DNA from: Tsukamurella paurometabola
Lineage (GTDB): Bacteria > Actinomycetota > Actinomycetes > Mycobacteriales > Mycobacteriaceae
Length of the DNA: 64,000 nt
Assembly: GCF_900631615.1 (NCBI RefSeq)
Contig: NZ_LR131273.1
Coordinates: forward strand, 3,256,850 to 3,320,849
Reading direction: 5' to 3'
The notes under the pieces were generated by a model. It had not been told where the DNA came from and did no database searches. It was given only the letters and a program-made list of their open reading frames with translations. Below are positions 54,384 to 61,114 of the stretch, piece by piece. The position numbers were made by a program, and so were the translations under genes. Each line of letters starts with the position of its first letter. Position 1 is the stretch's first letter.

Positions 54384-55507
54384 TGCGATGCCTCCGTGTT
54401 GGTGGTCGGGGTCGGGGCGGGGCGCTTCGATGCGCCGCCGTCGTCGGGAGTCCCGGCGATCGCGCCGGGACCAAGCAGCTCTTCGAGGTCGAAGGCGATC
54501 CGCGTGCCGCGCGGCGACATGTCGTCCAGACCGAGCCGCGCACTGATCGGGGCCATGTACGCGGTCAGACCGAAGTCGATCAAGTCCTGTTGCTTGGCCT
54601 GCGCGTTGACGTAGGTCAGTCCCTCCGCGCTCGCGGCGTCGATGATCGATCCGGGGATGCCAGCGGAGCGCGCCACGTCGAGGGCGGCGGCGTTGCGGCC
54701 CTCAACCAGCAAGTGCTGGTTGAAGGTGCCGAGTTCCTTGACGTCGATGCCGGCGGAGGTGACCGCCACGCCGGAGCCTTCGCCGCGCCGCGCTGCAATC
54801 CAGGCGTCGCGCGCTTCGAGGAGCTGTTCCTCGGTGGCAGGGAACTCGTTGGTCTGGTGCAGGTGCACGTACGCCGAGGGCGTGGACGCGGCCTTGGTGG
54901 CGGCGTTGAGCAGGTCGCGGGCGTGCACGAGCGAGGTCAGTCCGTCCACCAACAGGCCGTCGTCGGTGCCGGGTATGACGATCACCTCATCGAGCGACGC
55001 CGGGTACTCGGTGCCGTTGCGTCCGGTGTAGACGAACTGACCGGTGTCGCCGTCGATTCGCCACTGCGCGAACGGGATTCGATCGGCAGACAGGACCGGG
55101 CCGAGCGTGTTCGGTGCGGCGGGCGCGCCGCGCTGGACCGCCCACGCGCTCACCCCGTAGAAGAACAGGTCATCGACGGTCCACAGCATCCGGTGATACG
55201 GGGACACCGGGCCGTCCGTCCGGTCGAGCCAGTTCGGGCGGTCCGCCTTGCCGAGCAGCGCGTCACCTCGGTAGGCGCGCAGTGGCATCCGGGCGATGCT
55301 GTTGCATATGGTGCGGCGGGCGCGGTTGACGGCGGGGATGCGCATGGCCTGCTCGCGCGTCATGCCGCCGGTCGGGAACCAGTCCGGCGCGACGATGGGC
55401 CACAGGTGGTTCACGTCGTCATACGGGGAGAGGCGACGGAGGTTCGCCTCACCGTTCGCGACGGCGGGGATCGCGAGGGCGGCGCGCAGTTTCGATACCA
55501 GGCTCAC
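54380..55507 (-). CDS. Portal protein
   Basis: 375 residues from GTG 55507. HK97-type portal: TREQAMRIPAVNRARRTICNSIARMPLRAYRG at the start of the wing/stem region, LLVDGLTSLVHARDLLNAATKAASTPSAYVHLHQ and NAQAKQQDLIDFGLTAYMAPISARLG near the C terminus. It forms the ring through which DNA is packaged. The frame is open further upstream but without a credible start; no clear ribosome site is seen. Confidence 0.88.
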   Translation of the reverse strand: MSLVSKLRAALAIPAVANGEANLRRLSPYDDVNHLWPIVAPDWFPTGGMTREQAMRIPAVNRARRTICNSIARMPLRAYRGDALLGKADRPNWLDRTDGPVSPYHRMLWTVDDLFFYGVSAWAVQRGAPAAPNTLGPVLSADRIPFAQWRIDGDTGQFVYTGRNGTEYPASLDEVIVIPGTDDGLLVDGLTSLVHARDLLNAATKAASTPSAYVHLHQTNEFPATEEQLLEARDAWIAARRGEGSGVAVTSAGIDVKELGTFNQHLLVEGRNAAALDVARSAGIPGSIIDAASAEGLTYVNAQAKQQDLIDFGLTAYMAPISARLGLDDMSPRGTRIAFDLEELLGPGAIAGTPDDGGASKRPAPTPTTNTEASQ

Positions 55508-55536
55508 ACGAACCAGACTGTGAACAACCGTCAGGA

Positions 55537-55740
55537 TTACGAAACGTAGTTCGGCGCTCCCGCGCGGTAGCGAGCGTGCCGTGCCTCCGCTGCGTCGTGG
55601 TGGACGAACAGGCAGTGGCCGGCGTACAGACGCCACGCGGAGCGCCGGTCGGTCGCGCCGCACCGCCACAGGCAGCCGGGGCGGTTGCACACGATGACGG
55701 CGGAGTAGTTGGTGAAGTCGATCTTGTGGTTACGTGCCAT
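55537..55740 (-). CDS. Small cysteine/histidine-rich protein between terminase and portal
   Basis: 67 residues. Cysteines and histidines in VCNRPGCLWRCG and YAGHCLFVHHDAAEARH could bind one zinc ion. It starts four bases after the terminase stop. Small zinc proteins at this place are common in actinophages; the function is unknown. Confidence 0.7.
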   Translation of the reverse strand: MARNHKIDFTNYSAVIVCNRPGCLWRCGATDRRSAWRLYAGHCLFVHHDAAEARHARYRAGAPNYVS

Positions 55741-55743
55741 GGG

Positions 55744-57171
55744 TCATATCCAAATCTTCGGTGCGACTGGTGGTTTCGGCTTTGTGAGCGCGGCGCGGAC
55801 GGCGAGTACGGCGGCTTCAAGGACGGTGATCGGGGCGGCGGAGCCGCGTCGGGCGAGGACTTGTCGGTCGCCCACGGTGCGCAGCGTGGCGGCGTCGAGC
55901 GCTTCGCTGAAGGCGGGGTGAGCGCGGAGCCGGACGGCCGGCGCGGTGCCGGATTCCGTCAGCGGCTTACGGAGGCGGTCGAGCATATCGGCGGTTGCCG
56001 ACGCGAGTTCGGCGGTGCCCACTTTGGTGACGATCGCGCCCGCCCGGTCTGCCGCCTCGGCGAGCGAGGCGGCGGGGCCGTTGCCGTCGATGACGACGTG
56101 CCCGCCGTTGCGGTTGGTGACCGAGGTGAGCTTGCCGACCAGATCGTCCGTGGCGTCGGTGATAAGGACGACCTCCACCCATGGGACGCCGGCCGCGTCG
56201 ATCACGCACGAGACGATCGCGGCTTCGTCGCGCTCGAAGGACACGGCAGCGCCGAACGCCGGTTGGCCGGCGGGCAGGTCGGCGGTGACGGTCGCCAGCT
56301 CCGCCACCTCGGCGGGGATGAGGCGATCGAAGGCGGACGTGGGCCGGTTGCCGTAGGCGCGGGTGAACTCACCGGGGGAGAGCTGGGCGCGCCCCGTGGT
56401 CAGCACGTCCATGCCCTGTGTGTGGCCGATCGCCGGGTGGGCGGCGGCGATCGCCTCATCGTCCAGGGGGTCCACGTCGGGGCCGATGCCGTAGTCGATC
56501 AGGGCGATACCCGGTTCCCCTGCCCTGCCTCGATCGACCAGGCCGTGGAACCACGTGGACTTGGCGGTGCCCATGGTGGAAACCACGATGATCTGCGGCC
56601 CTGGCGGGATGCCGCCCTTGCGGCCACGGGTGGCCTGCGTCGGGCCGATCGCGCCCATGATGCCCTCGGCAAGGTCTTCATCGAAGAACCACGCCTCATC
56701 GAGGATCACTAGATCGGACTGGCTTGAATGCAGGCTGTCAGGCGTCGGCGGGAACGCCCGGAACCTCCCGCCCATGCGCGGCAGGTTGATCGAGGTGTCA
56801 CCCGCGCCGCGCAGGCACTTGAAGCCCGAGCGGAGCGGCGAGAGTTCCACGTCATCGATGAGTTCAGTGAACTGCTCGCGGGCCTTGATGCCGGTCTGCG
56901 CGGTGTACCAGATACGGGCCTTGGGGCGGGACATGGTGCGCCGGACCGCTGTGCCCTTGACCAGTTCCGTCTTGCCGGACTGCCGGGGAACGGTGATGAC
57001 GACCAGCGGGTTGAGCAGCCAGCCGTCCGCGTCGCACTCCTCGATCAGGCCGGACGCCTGGTGCTGCCATGGCATGAACGGACGCCCAAACGCGCGATCG
57101 GCAAGGAACGCGACCTTTGGGGCGTAGCTGTACGGGCTACGGCGCGGGGTGATGAACCTCGGTGTCGCCAC
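55744..57171 (-). CDS. Terminase large subunit
   Basis: 475 residues. ATPase domain: PWQHQASGLIEE (Q motif), Walker A VPRQSGKT with K67, WYTAQTGIKAREQF, Walker B DLVILDEA with D158/E159, and motif III IIVVSTMGT. The nuclease domain follows with acidic residues in VSFERDEAAIVS, VVLITDATDD and VVIDGNG. Drives DNA into the capsid and cuts genomes. Overlaps the small subunit gene by 35 bases. Confidence 0.93.
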   Translation of the reverse strand: MATPRFITPRRSPYSYAPKVAFLADRAFGRPFMPWQHQASGLIEECDADGWLLNPLVVITVPRQSGKTELVKGTAVRRTMSRPKARIWYTAQTGIKAREQFTELIDDVELSPLRSGFKCLRGAGDTSINLPRMGGRFRAFPPTPDSLHSSQSDLVILDEAWFFDEDLAEGIMGAIGPTQATRGRKGGIPPGPQIIVVSTMGTAKSTWFHGLVDRGRAGEPGIALIDYGIGPDVDPLDDEAIAAAHPAIGHTQGMDVLTTGRAQLSPGEFTRAYGNRPTSAFDRLIPAEVAELATVTADLPAGQPAFGAAVSFERDEAAIVSCVIDAAGVPWVEVVLITDATDDLVGKLTSVTNRNGGHVVIDGNGPAASLAEAADRAGAIVTKVGTAELASATADMLDRLRKPLTESGTAPAVRLRAHPAFSEALDAATLRTVGDRQVLARRGSAAPITVLEAAVLAVRAALTKPKPPVAPKIWI

Positions 57172-57550
57172 CGGTCGCCTCCTGCTCGGCGGACATCATC
57201 TCGCGGATGAGGCCGGCCATCTCGTCTTCGCCCTCGGTGACGCGGGACTCCGGGGTCATGTGCAGACGGTCGAGCAGATCGACCGCACCGGGCAGCGCCT
57301 TGGACACCGCCCACAGGTCGCGCTGCCGCTCCGCCTCATCGAAGTTCGTTCCGATCGCGCGGAGCAGCGTCACCGCCGCCTCGTCCACGTCCTCGATGTA
57401 CCCCTTGGCGTAGGCGGCATGGATCGAACGGTCGATCGCCTCGCTGTGCCGGCCACGGGTCACCTGGCCGTTGACCTTGGCGGCGGTCGGCTCGTCATCG
57501 AATAGCGACTGCTGACCGAGCTTGGGCGCTCGCGGGTCAGGTCGGGGCAT
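57137..57550 (-). CDS. Terminase small subunit-like protein
   Basis: 137 residues; AAAGGAG six bases before ATG 57550. Acidic, helical protein with HSEAIDRSIHAAYAKGYIEDVDEAAVTLLRAIGTNFDEAE and a C-terminal acidic tail. Place directly before the large subunit and helix content fit the small subunit that recognises packaging sites; a DNA-binding motif is not obvious. Confidence 0.75.
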   Translation of the reverse strand: MPRPDPRAPKLGQQSLFDDEPTAAKVNGQVTRGRHSEAIDRSIHAAYAKGYIEDVDEAAVTLLRAIGTNFDEAERQRDLWAVSKALPGAVDLLDRLHMTPESRVTEGEDEMAGLIREMMSAEQEATGGDTEVHHPAP

Positions 57551-57556
57551 TTCGGT

Positions 57557-57582
57557 CTCCTTTCGTCACGTGTCGTAATGTA
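57557..57582 (-). promoter_or_regulatory. Candidate late promoter and ribosome site before the terminase genes
   Basis: On the minus strand TACATT (complement of 57577-57582) fits a -10 box, about 26 bases before ATG 57550, and AAAGGAG (complement of 57557-57563) is the strongest ribosome site in the prophage. The gap 57551-57639 is the only real break in the upper half of the operon, so packaging genes may have their own start here; it could also hold the cos site. Confidence 0.45.
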
Positions 57583-57639
57583 CCGACCCCCACCCTCTCG
57601 GAACTGCTGGAAAAAGAGGAGGCGGAGGTCCGCCCGGCG

Positions 57640-57840
57640 TTAGCAGCGCGGTGTCAAAAACTGCGCGACAACGCTTTCGATCAGTGCGCGCTGTTCATCG
57701 CGCGTGTGCACCGCGTTGGGTTTGAACTCGGTGTGCTCGGTGCCGTCCGCGCCGCGCCACCACTTGATCCACCCGACCTCGGTCACCTTGCGGGGCGGTG
57801 GCTGTGTGCCGCCGCGTCCGTACAGCGGGTCGTCATTCAT
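57640..57840 (-). CDS. Small phage protein, unknown
   Basis: 66 residues: MNDDPLYGRGGTQPPPRK, then VGWIKWWRGADGTEHTEFK and RALIESVVAQFL. Overlaps the HNH gene end by eight bases. A beta-turn-rich protein with several tryptophans; no family recognised. Confidence 0.65.
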   Translation of the reverse strand: MNDDPLYGRGGTQPPPRKVTEVGWIKWWRGADGTEHTEFKPNAVHTRDEQRALIESVVAQFLTPRC

Positions 57841-58126
57841 CGGTGTCTCCTAGCCAGTTTCGGGATGGTGCGAGGTTGGTGGTGGGGCGTCCGTGGAGGG
57901 TGCGCCACTCGGTGAGGGTCATGTCTCCGCGCTGCCGGTTGCAGGGCTGGCAGGCGGGGCGGAGGTTGTCGAGGGTGTCGGGGCCGTTGCGCGATCGGGG
58001 GATGAGGTGATCGGCGGTCGTGGCGGTCCCTCGGCACCGTGGGCCGCGCAGGTGGCAGCGCGTCCCGTACGTGGCGAGGGTCGCCCGCACGAGGCGCGTT
58101 GCCGGCCTGCCGCCCCACTTACGCAC
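57833..58126 (-). CDS. HNH endonuclease
   Basis: 97 residues from GTG 58126. HNH fold: CHLRGPRCRG knuckle, ADHLIPRSRNGPDTLDNLRPACQPCNRQRGD with the catalytic DH, the middle asparagine in LDNL and the closing CxxCN. In cos-type phages an HNH protein next to the terminase is needed for genome cutting. The gene lies just upstream of the terminase pair, as expected for that role. Confidence 0.9.
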   Translation of the reverse strand: MRKWGGRPATRLVRATLATYGTRCHLRGPRCRGTATTADHLIPRSRNGPDTLDNLRPACQPCNRQRGDMTLTEWRTLHGRPTTNLAPSRNWLGDTDE

Positions 58127-58319
58127 GGTTGAGCCTCGCGAGCCTGTTCGCCTCGGTCATCGCCGTGAAGTGGTACCGGTGCGGGTACCCGACAGCCTCC
58201 CAGTGGTCCCAGTGACGGCGGTAGACCTGCCAGCACAGTGCGGGGAAGCCCTTCAATCGCACGGGCAGCACGCGCCAGTGCGCGCCACCGCCCACGAAGC
58301 CGTTCACGGTCGGCCCCAC
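58119..58319 (-). CDS. Small phage protein, unknown
   Basis: 66 residues from GTG 58319, overlapping neighbours on both sides. Rich in aromatic and basic residues (LPVRLKGFPALCWQVYRRHWDHWEAVG). No motif recognised. The eight-base overlaps with the HNH gene show it is part of the same translation chain. Confidence 0.6.
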   Translation of the reverse strand: MGPTVNGFVGGGAHWRVLPVRLKGFPALCWQVYRRHWDHWEAVGYPHRYHFTAMTEANRLARLNRA

Positions 58320-58606
58320 CAGTCGGGGAGCGCGACGCCCTCGCCGGCATCGACCGCCGCGCCGGGGTCAGCGGGTGCGCCGGGTGCGGGCGGGCCGTCC
58401 GGTAGGGCGTTGACCGGGACACCGGGGACCGGCGCGGGCTGCACGATCCAGCCGCGTCCGCGCAGGGCGTCGAGCAGGTCGATCAGGTCGGCGTCCACGA
58501 CGTAGCCGGATTCGAGGGGGGAGTCCTGCCGGTCGATGATGCCGGTCTGTTCCAGCGCTTCGCGGGTGGCGTCGAGCAGCGTGGGGGAGTAGTTCGGTTC
58601 GGTCAT
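58304..58606 (-). CDS. Acidic phage protein, unknown
   Basis: 100 residues from ATG 58606 with GGAG eight bases upstream. N-terminal helical part (LLDATREALEQTGIIDRQD, ADLIDLLDALRGRGWIVQP) and a Pro/Ala-rich acidic tail ending DWWGRP. Unrecognised. First gene after a 418-base gap, so a promoter probably lies just upstream. Confidence 0.65.
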   Translation of the reverse strand: MTEPNYSPTLLDATREALEQTGIIDRQDSPLESGYVVDADLIDLLDALRGRGWIVQPAPVPGVPVNALPDGPPAPGAPADPGAAVDAGEGVALPDWWGRP

Positions 58607-59024
58607 GGTGTTATCTCCTGTTCGATTGTCTTGCAACGTGATTGGGTTTTCCTATCGGCTCCCGTTCCGGCTGTTGCCGGATGGTGGAAGTAGGTGGGTG
58701 GGCTTCCCCTAGTTCTCGCGGTGCGAACAACTAGGGCTTGCCGGACGGAGCCAAGCGGAGCCTGTTTGTTCCGCGCCGGGGATTACTCGGCGCGCAGGAC
58801 TGGGATATTCCGTTGTGGGCCAACGTTTTCTGTTGGCGCGGCTACGTTCTGCCGCGTGTCGCCCGAGTCTGCCTTTACCGACTCCACAACGTGATCGGGG
58901 TGTGCCGCATACGCCGTTCGGCACGAGGGGGTGAAGCCCCTCTGACGGGCGACGAAACAACCGGGGCGAGCGGTCGCGGCGAGCTGGTGGAACGGGTTTT
59001 CAGGGGTTTCGTGCCGATCGGCAC
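58607..59024. other. Non-coding stretch with inverted repeats inside the prophage
   Basis: No convincing gene in 418 bases. It has several inverted repeats: CCCTAGTT/AACTAGGG at 58707-58714 and 58729-58736, GCCAAC/GTTGGC at 58819-58837, GAGGGG/CCCCTC at 58925-58942 (six-base loop), and the perfect palindrome GTGCCGATCGGCAC at 59011-59024. It separates the regulator-side genes from the packaging genes and may hold a promoter, a terminator or an origin-like or cos site. Confidence 0.6.
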
Positions 59025-59372
59025 TTAGAACAGGGCGGGGTCTGGTGGAGGCTCCGGCCCTTGGACGGTCATGTCCTTGCTGCGGCAGTCGCGGCACTTG
59101 CCGGTCGAGTGGACGCGACCGTTCGGCCAATCGACGGTGACGCCACAGCCCTTGCACGTCTTGGTGTCGAGGATTTGCGCACGGCGGGCCTCGGTGCGGG
59201 ATGGGTGCTTCGAGCGCCAGTCCGGCTCGAAGGCGGACGCCTCGCGTAGCTCCTGCTCGGTCAGCGGGCGCTTGGAGCCTGCGGGGTGGCGGGTCTTCGT
59301 CTCGGCGCGGGCGGCGCGCTCGGCGTTCTTGCGGCGCTCTGCCGGGGTGCGCCCGAACGGGATGACGTTCAT
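59025..59372 (-). CDS. Small zinc-ribbon phage protein
   Basis: 115 residues. A basic N-terminal half (RTPAERRKNAERAARAETKTR) precedes a four-cysteine ribbon CKGCGVTVDWPNGRVHSTGKC with CRDC, and a Pro-rich end. Probably binds nucleic acid or protein. ATGA-type overlap with the next gene upstream. Confidence 0.7.
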   Translation of the reverse strand: MNVIPFGRTPAERRKNAERAARAETKTRHPAGSKRPLTEQELREASAFEPDWRSKHPSRTEARRAQILDTKTCKGCGVTVDWPNGRVHSTGKCRDCRSKDMTVQGPEPPPDPALF

Positions 59373-59851
59373 AGCTCACCTCGGCGGCGGAGGACTTGCA
59401 CGCGGGAGCGGACGCCGCTCGCGGTGCGGTGGAGCTTGGCGGCGAGTTCGCGGACCGGCAGGGTGCCATACAGGCGGATCAACTCCGCCTCGTCGGCGGC
59501 GGTCCACTCGGTGCCGTGCAGCTCGGAGGTGAGGATCGTGTCGGCCTGCTCGCGGCGGCGGGCGGCGGCGACGGTCGCCTTGACCTTCTCGCGGTTGGCG
59601 GCGTAGTAGGCGCGGTTCTTCGCGCGGACCTGCTCGGCGTTGCGTTCCTTCCACGCGCGGGATGCCGCGCGCCCCTTGTCGGAGCGCTTCCACGCGGCGC
59701 GCTGCGCGTCATGGCGGGCCTTCGCGGCAGGATTCCGGCGTTCCCAATCGGCCTGATACGCGGTGTTGGCGGCGCGGCAGTCGTCGCACCGGCAGCCGGT
59801 CGTGTACTTCGAGCGGGTGCCGTGGGAGGCGTTGCGGGCGCGGGTCACCAC
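59369..59851 (-). CDS. Phage DNA-binding protein with zinc knuckle and SANT/Myb-like helix-turn-helix
   Basis: 160 residues from GTG 59851. N terminus SKYTTGCRCDDCRAANTAY forms a zinc knuckle; a long basic helix follows (about 35-100, many Arg/Ala/Lys); residues about 113-160 (TEWTAADEAELIRLYG, then LPVRELAAKLHRTASGVRSRVQVLRR) are a Myb/SANT-like three-helix DNA-binding domain. Could be an activator of the late genes or an HNH-derived DNA-binding protein without the nuclease part. Confidence 0.75.
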   Translation of the reverse strand: MVTRARNASHGTRSKYTTGCRCDDCRAANTAYQADWERRNPAAKARHDAQRAAWKRSDKGRAASRAWKERNAEQVRAKNRAYYAANREKVKATVAAARRREQADTILTSELHGTEWTAADEAELIRLYGTLPVRELAAKLHRTASGVRSRVQVLRRRGEL

Positions 59852-60021
59852 AGCGTGCCCTTATCTTGGGCGACCAGGGCGTGCTTCTCGCGGATCGACC
59901 AGCCGCAGTGGGTGCAAGGCCAGTCGCCGGCGGATGTGCCCTTGCCGAGGTGGCGCACGTCCTTGGTGCACCCGCCCGGGAGGCACGGCGGGCGGTTCAT
60001 CTTCTCGGGGAGGTCGGTCAT
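59845..60021 (-). CDS. Small zinc-finger-like phage protein
   Basis: 58 residues from ATG 60021. Cysteines in PPCLPGGCTKD and WPCTHCGWS make two CxxC-like pairs. It overlaps neighbours on both sides (ATGA with the small membrane protein gene). Unknown role. Confidence 0.7.
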   Translation of the reverse strand: MTDLPEKMNRPPCLPGGCTKDVRHLGKGTSAGDWPCTHCGWSIREKHALVAQDKGTLW

Positions 60022-60134
60022 CGGCGGCGCTCCGCGCGGTCGGCGCGACCGGGGCGCTCGGCAGCCCACCAGGCCACGAGCACGGGCGTGCAGATGATCG
60101 GCACCGTCAGGAGCGCCTGCACAGCGGGGCTCAT
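60018..60134 (-). CDS. Tiny membrane protein
   Basis: 38 residues from ATG 60134: MSPAVQALLTVPIICTPVLV plus a short basic tail (RADRAERRR). One membrane helix with the positive end inside. Its TGA overlaps the ATG of the next gene. First gene of the leftward run. No strong ribosome site, so confidence is moderate. Confidence 0.55.
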   Translation of the reverse strand: MSPAVQALLTVPIICTPVLVAWWAAERPGRADRAERRR

Positions 60135-60257
60135 CGGGCACCGCCAGCCCGACCCGACAGGTGCCGCGCACGCGGGAGGAGGAACGCGAGGCGGCGGACC
60201 TGTCGGTGGGCTACCCCAGAATGCGATGCATCGACGGGTATCCGGCCCGTCGGTGCC

Positions 60258-60539
60258 GACGCCCGGACCGACCGGGCGGCACCCTTGAAAGGGGAAGATT
60301 TGTGACTGACTACAGCGATCAAGATGAGAACAACGCCAGCGCAGAGGCTCAGCGCGCCGAGACGATCTACAACCTCGGTGATGACGTTCCGATCACGGCA
60401 GACTTCCTGCGCAACGTCCCGTTCACCGGACGCTTCGAAGACCTCTACGGGCAGCTCGTCGGCCACACGGCGGTTGCTCTCGCTGCGATCGAGCGCCGCG
60501 CGAACATGCGCGGCGGTGACTGACGCCCGAACCGACCGG
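60258..60539. repeat. 18-bp direct repeat flanking a small plus-strand gene
   Basis: GACGCCCGGACCGACCGG at 60258-60275 and GACGCCCGAACCGACCGG at 60522-60539 (one mismatch), 264 bases apart, enclose the 60302-60523 gene. The second copy abuts the excisionase stop codon. May be a protein-binding site pair or the trace of a small insertion. Confidence 0.75.
60302..60523 (+). CDS. Small acidic protein read opposite to the late operon
   Basis: 73 residues from GTG 60302 with GGGGAAG upstream. Acidic N terminus (TDYSDQDENNASAEAQRAE) then ITADFLRNVPFTGRFEDLYGQLVGHTAVALAAIERRANM, mostly helical. Divergent from the leftward run that begins at 60134. Unknown; its place near the excisionase suggests an early gene. 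Confidence 0.65.
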   Translation: MTDYSDQDENNASAEAQRAETIYNLGDDVPITADFLRNVPFTGRFEDLYGQLVGHTAVALAAIERRANMRGGD

Positions 60540-60540
60540 C

Positions 60541-60747
60541 TCACCGCGCACGCTCCGCTGCCATCGCCTCAACGGCGGTGCGGTCGAGCACGTAAGCGCC
60601 GGTCCCGCCGGTCATCTTCGCCACGACCGGCAGCCGACCAAGGCGAGCCCAACGCTGGGCGGTGGAGAGCGGGAGGCCCAACATCGCCGACGCGTCACTG
60701 ACGGAGCACACCGAAGTAATTACAGGCATGGAACTCATGGCAGCCAT
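60541..60747 (-). CDS. xis: Excisionase-like MerR-type helix-turn-helix protein
   Basis: 68 residues from ATG 60747; ATG 60738 or 60729 are possible. SVSDASAMLGLPLSTAQRWARLGRLPVVAKM and YVLDRTAVEAMA form the wing-helix fold of phage excisionases/HTH_17 proteins. It would steer the integrase toward excision. Its start codon lies inside a candidate operator, and it diverges from the XRE regulator gene, the classic switch layout. Confidence 0.8.
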   Translation of the reverse strand: MAAMSSMPVITSVCSVSDASAMLGLPLSTAQRWARLGRLPVVAKMTGGTGAYVLDRTAVEAMAAERAR

Positions 60748-60798
60748 AGTGACGTAAAGACTTCAGTTTTGGCAACCCGACGCGCAATAGTGAGGTAA
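60743..60798. promoter_or_regulatory. Paired direct repeats in the xis/regulator divergent promoter
   Basis: GCCATAGTGACGTAA at 60743-60757 and GCAATAGTGAGGTAA at 60784-60798 match at 13 of 15 positions and are 41 bases apart, close to four helical turns. The first covers the excisionase start codon; the second lies where the -35 of the regulator promoter would be, upstream of TAGAGT at 60814-60819. Likely operators for the XRE protein. Confidence 0.6.
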
Positions 60799-60826
60799 TC
60801 GCGTCATTGCCGGTAGAGTGCTGACC

Positions 60827-61105
60827 ATGACGACTGCACATCGGCGCGGGGTGATTCCGGATCAGCCGCGCAACCTCCGGCTAGAGCTGGCAAGGCGGCA
60901 TATTGGCGCGAGTCAGCGGGATTTCGCTGAGATGCTCGGCGTGTCGAACACGACCGTGCAGCGAGCAGAGCGCGGCGACGACGTTCGCCGTTCGACGTTG
61001 CTTGCGTGGGCGATGGTGACCGGCGTTGATTTGGACTGGTTGGAGCACGGGACGGTGCCGACTGACGGTGGTCCTAACCAGGGGGAGGGTTCAACCGGCG
61101 GGTAG
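60827..61105 (+). CDS. XRE-family regulator whose stop codon lies beyond attR
   Basis: 92 residues from ATG 60827; TAGAGT at 60814-60819 places the start of transcription at or next to the ATG, so it is probably leaderless. Helix-turn-helix in LELARRHIGASQRDFAEMLGVSNTTVQRAERGDD. The C-terminal tail crosses the attR core, and the TAG stop (61103-61105) comes from the chromosomal side. Possibly the immunity repressor. Only nine bases separate it from murE, on the same strand. Confidence 0.82.
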   Translation: MTTAHRRGVIPDQPRNLRLELARRHIGASQRDFAEMLGVSNTTVQRAERGDDVRRSTLLAWAMVTGVDLDWLEHGTVPTDGGPNQGEGSTGG

Positions 61106-61108
61106 GAT
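61093..61108 (+). repeat. attR core and murE -10 region
   Basis: AACCGGCGGG (61093-61102) repeats the attL core. TAGGAT at 61103-61108, just outside, fits a -10 box six bases before the murE GTG at 61115, suggesting a leaderless murE transcript; any -35 element would now lie in prophage DNA. Confidence 0.7.
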
Positions 61109-61114
61109 CTACCG

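Larger units (their letters stand above)
44348..61102. mobile_element. Compact siphovirus-type prophage inserted between ftsI and murE
   Basis: About 16.7 kb, bounded by a 10-bp direct repeat. Left end: integrase and a small gene on the plus strand. Middle: a minus-strand run from 60134 down to 45408 with small zinc proteins, HNH nuclease, terminase subunits, portal, endolysin, small membrane protein, protease-capsid fusion, connectors, tail tube, chaperone, tape measure and tail-tip genes. Right end: excisionase (minus) and XRE regulator (plus). No replication, recombination or integration-site tRNA gene is seen. Joining the flanks restores ftsI followed 24 bases later by murE. Looks complete and possibly functional. 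Confidence 0.93.

Noticed and set aside
55508-55690. A longer portal protein starting upstream of 55507.
   Set aside because: The extension overlaps the small zinc-protein gene, is Arg/Pro-rich in the shadow frame, and lacks a ribosome site.
58694-58960. Small open frames on both strands in the prophage gap.
   Set aside because: Different frames on both strands are open to the same degree, none has a ribosome site, and the sequence is dominated by inverted repeats.
59011-59024. The 14-bp palindrome as a transcription terminator for the zinc-ribbon gene.
   Set aside because: It has no loop and no T run; as a perfect palindrome it is a better fit for a protein-binding site.
57833-60134. A defence island (HNH nuclease and zinc proteins).
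   Set aside because: The HNH gene is directly before the terminase genes, the usual packaging arrangement, and no restriction, toxin-antitoxin or known defence domain is visible.
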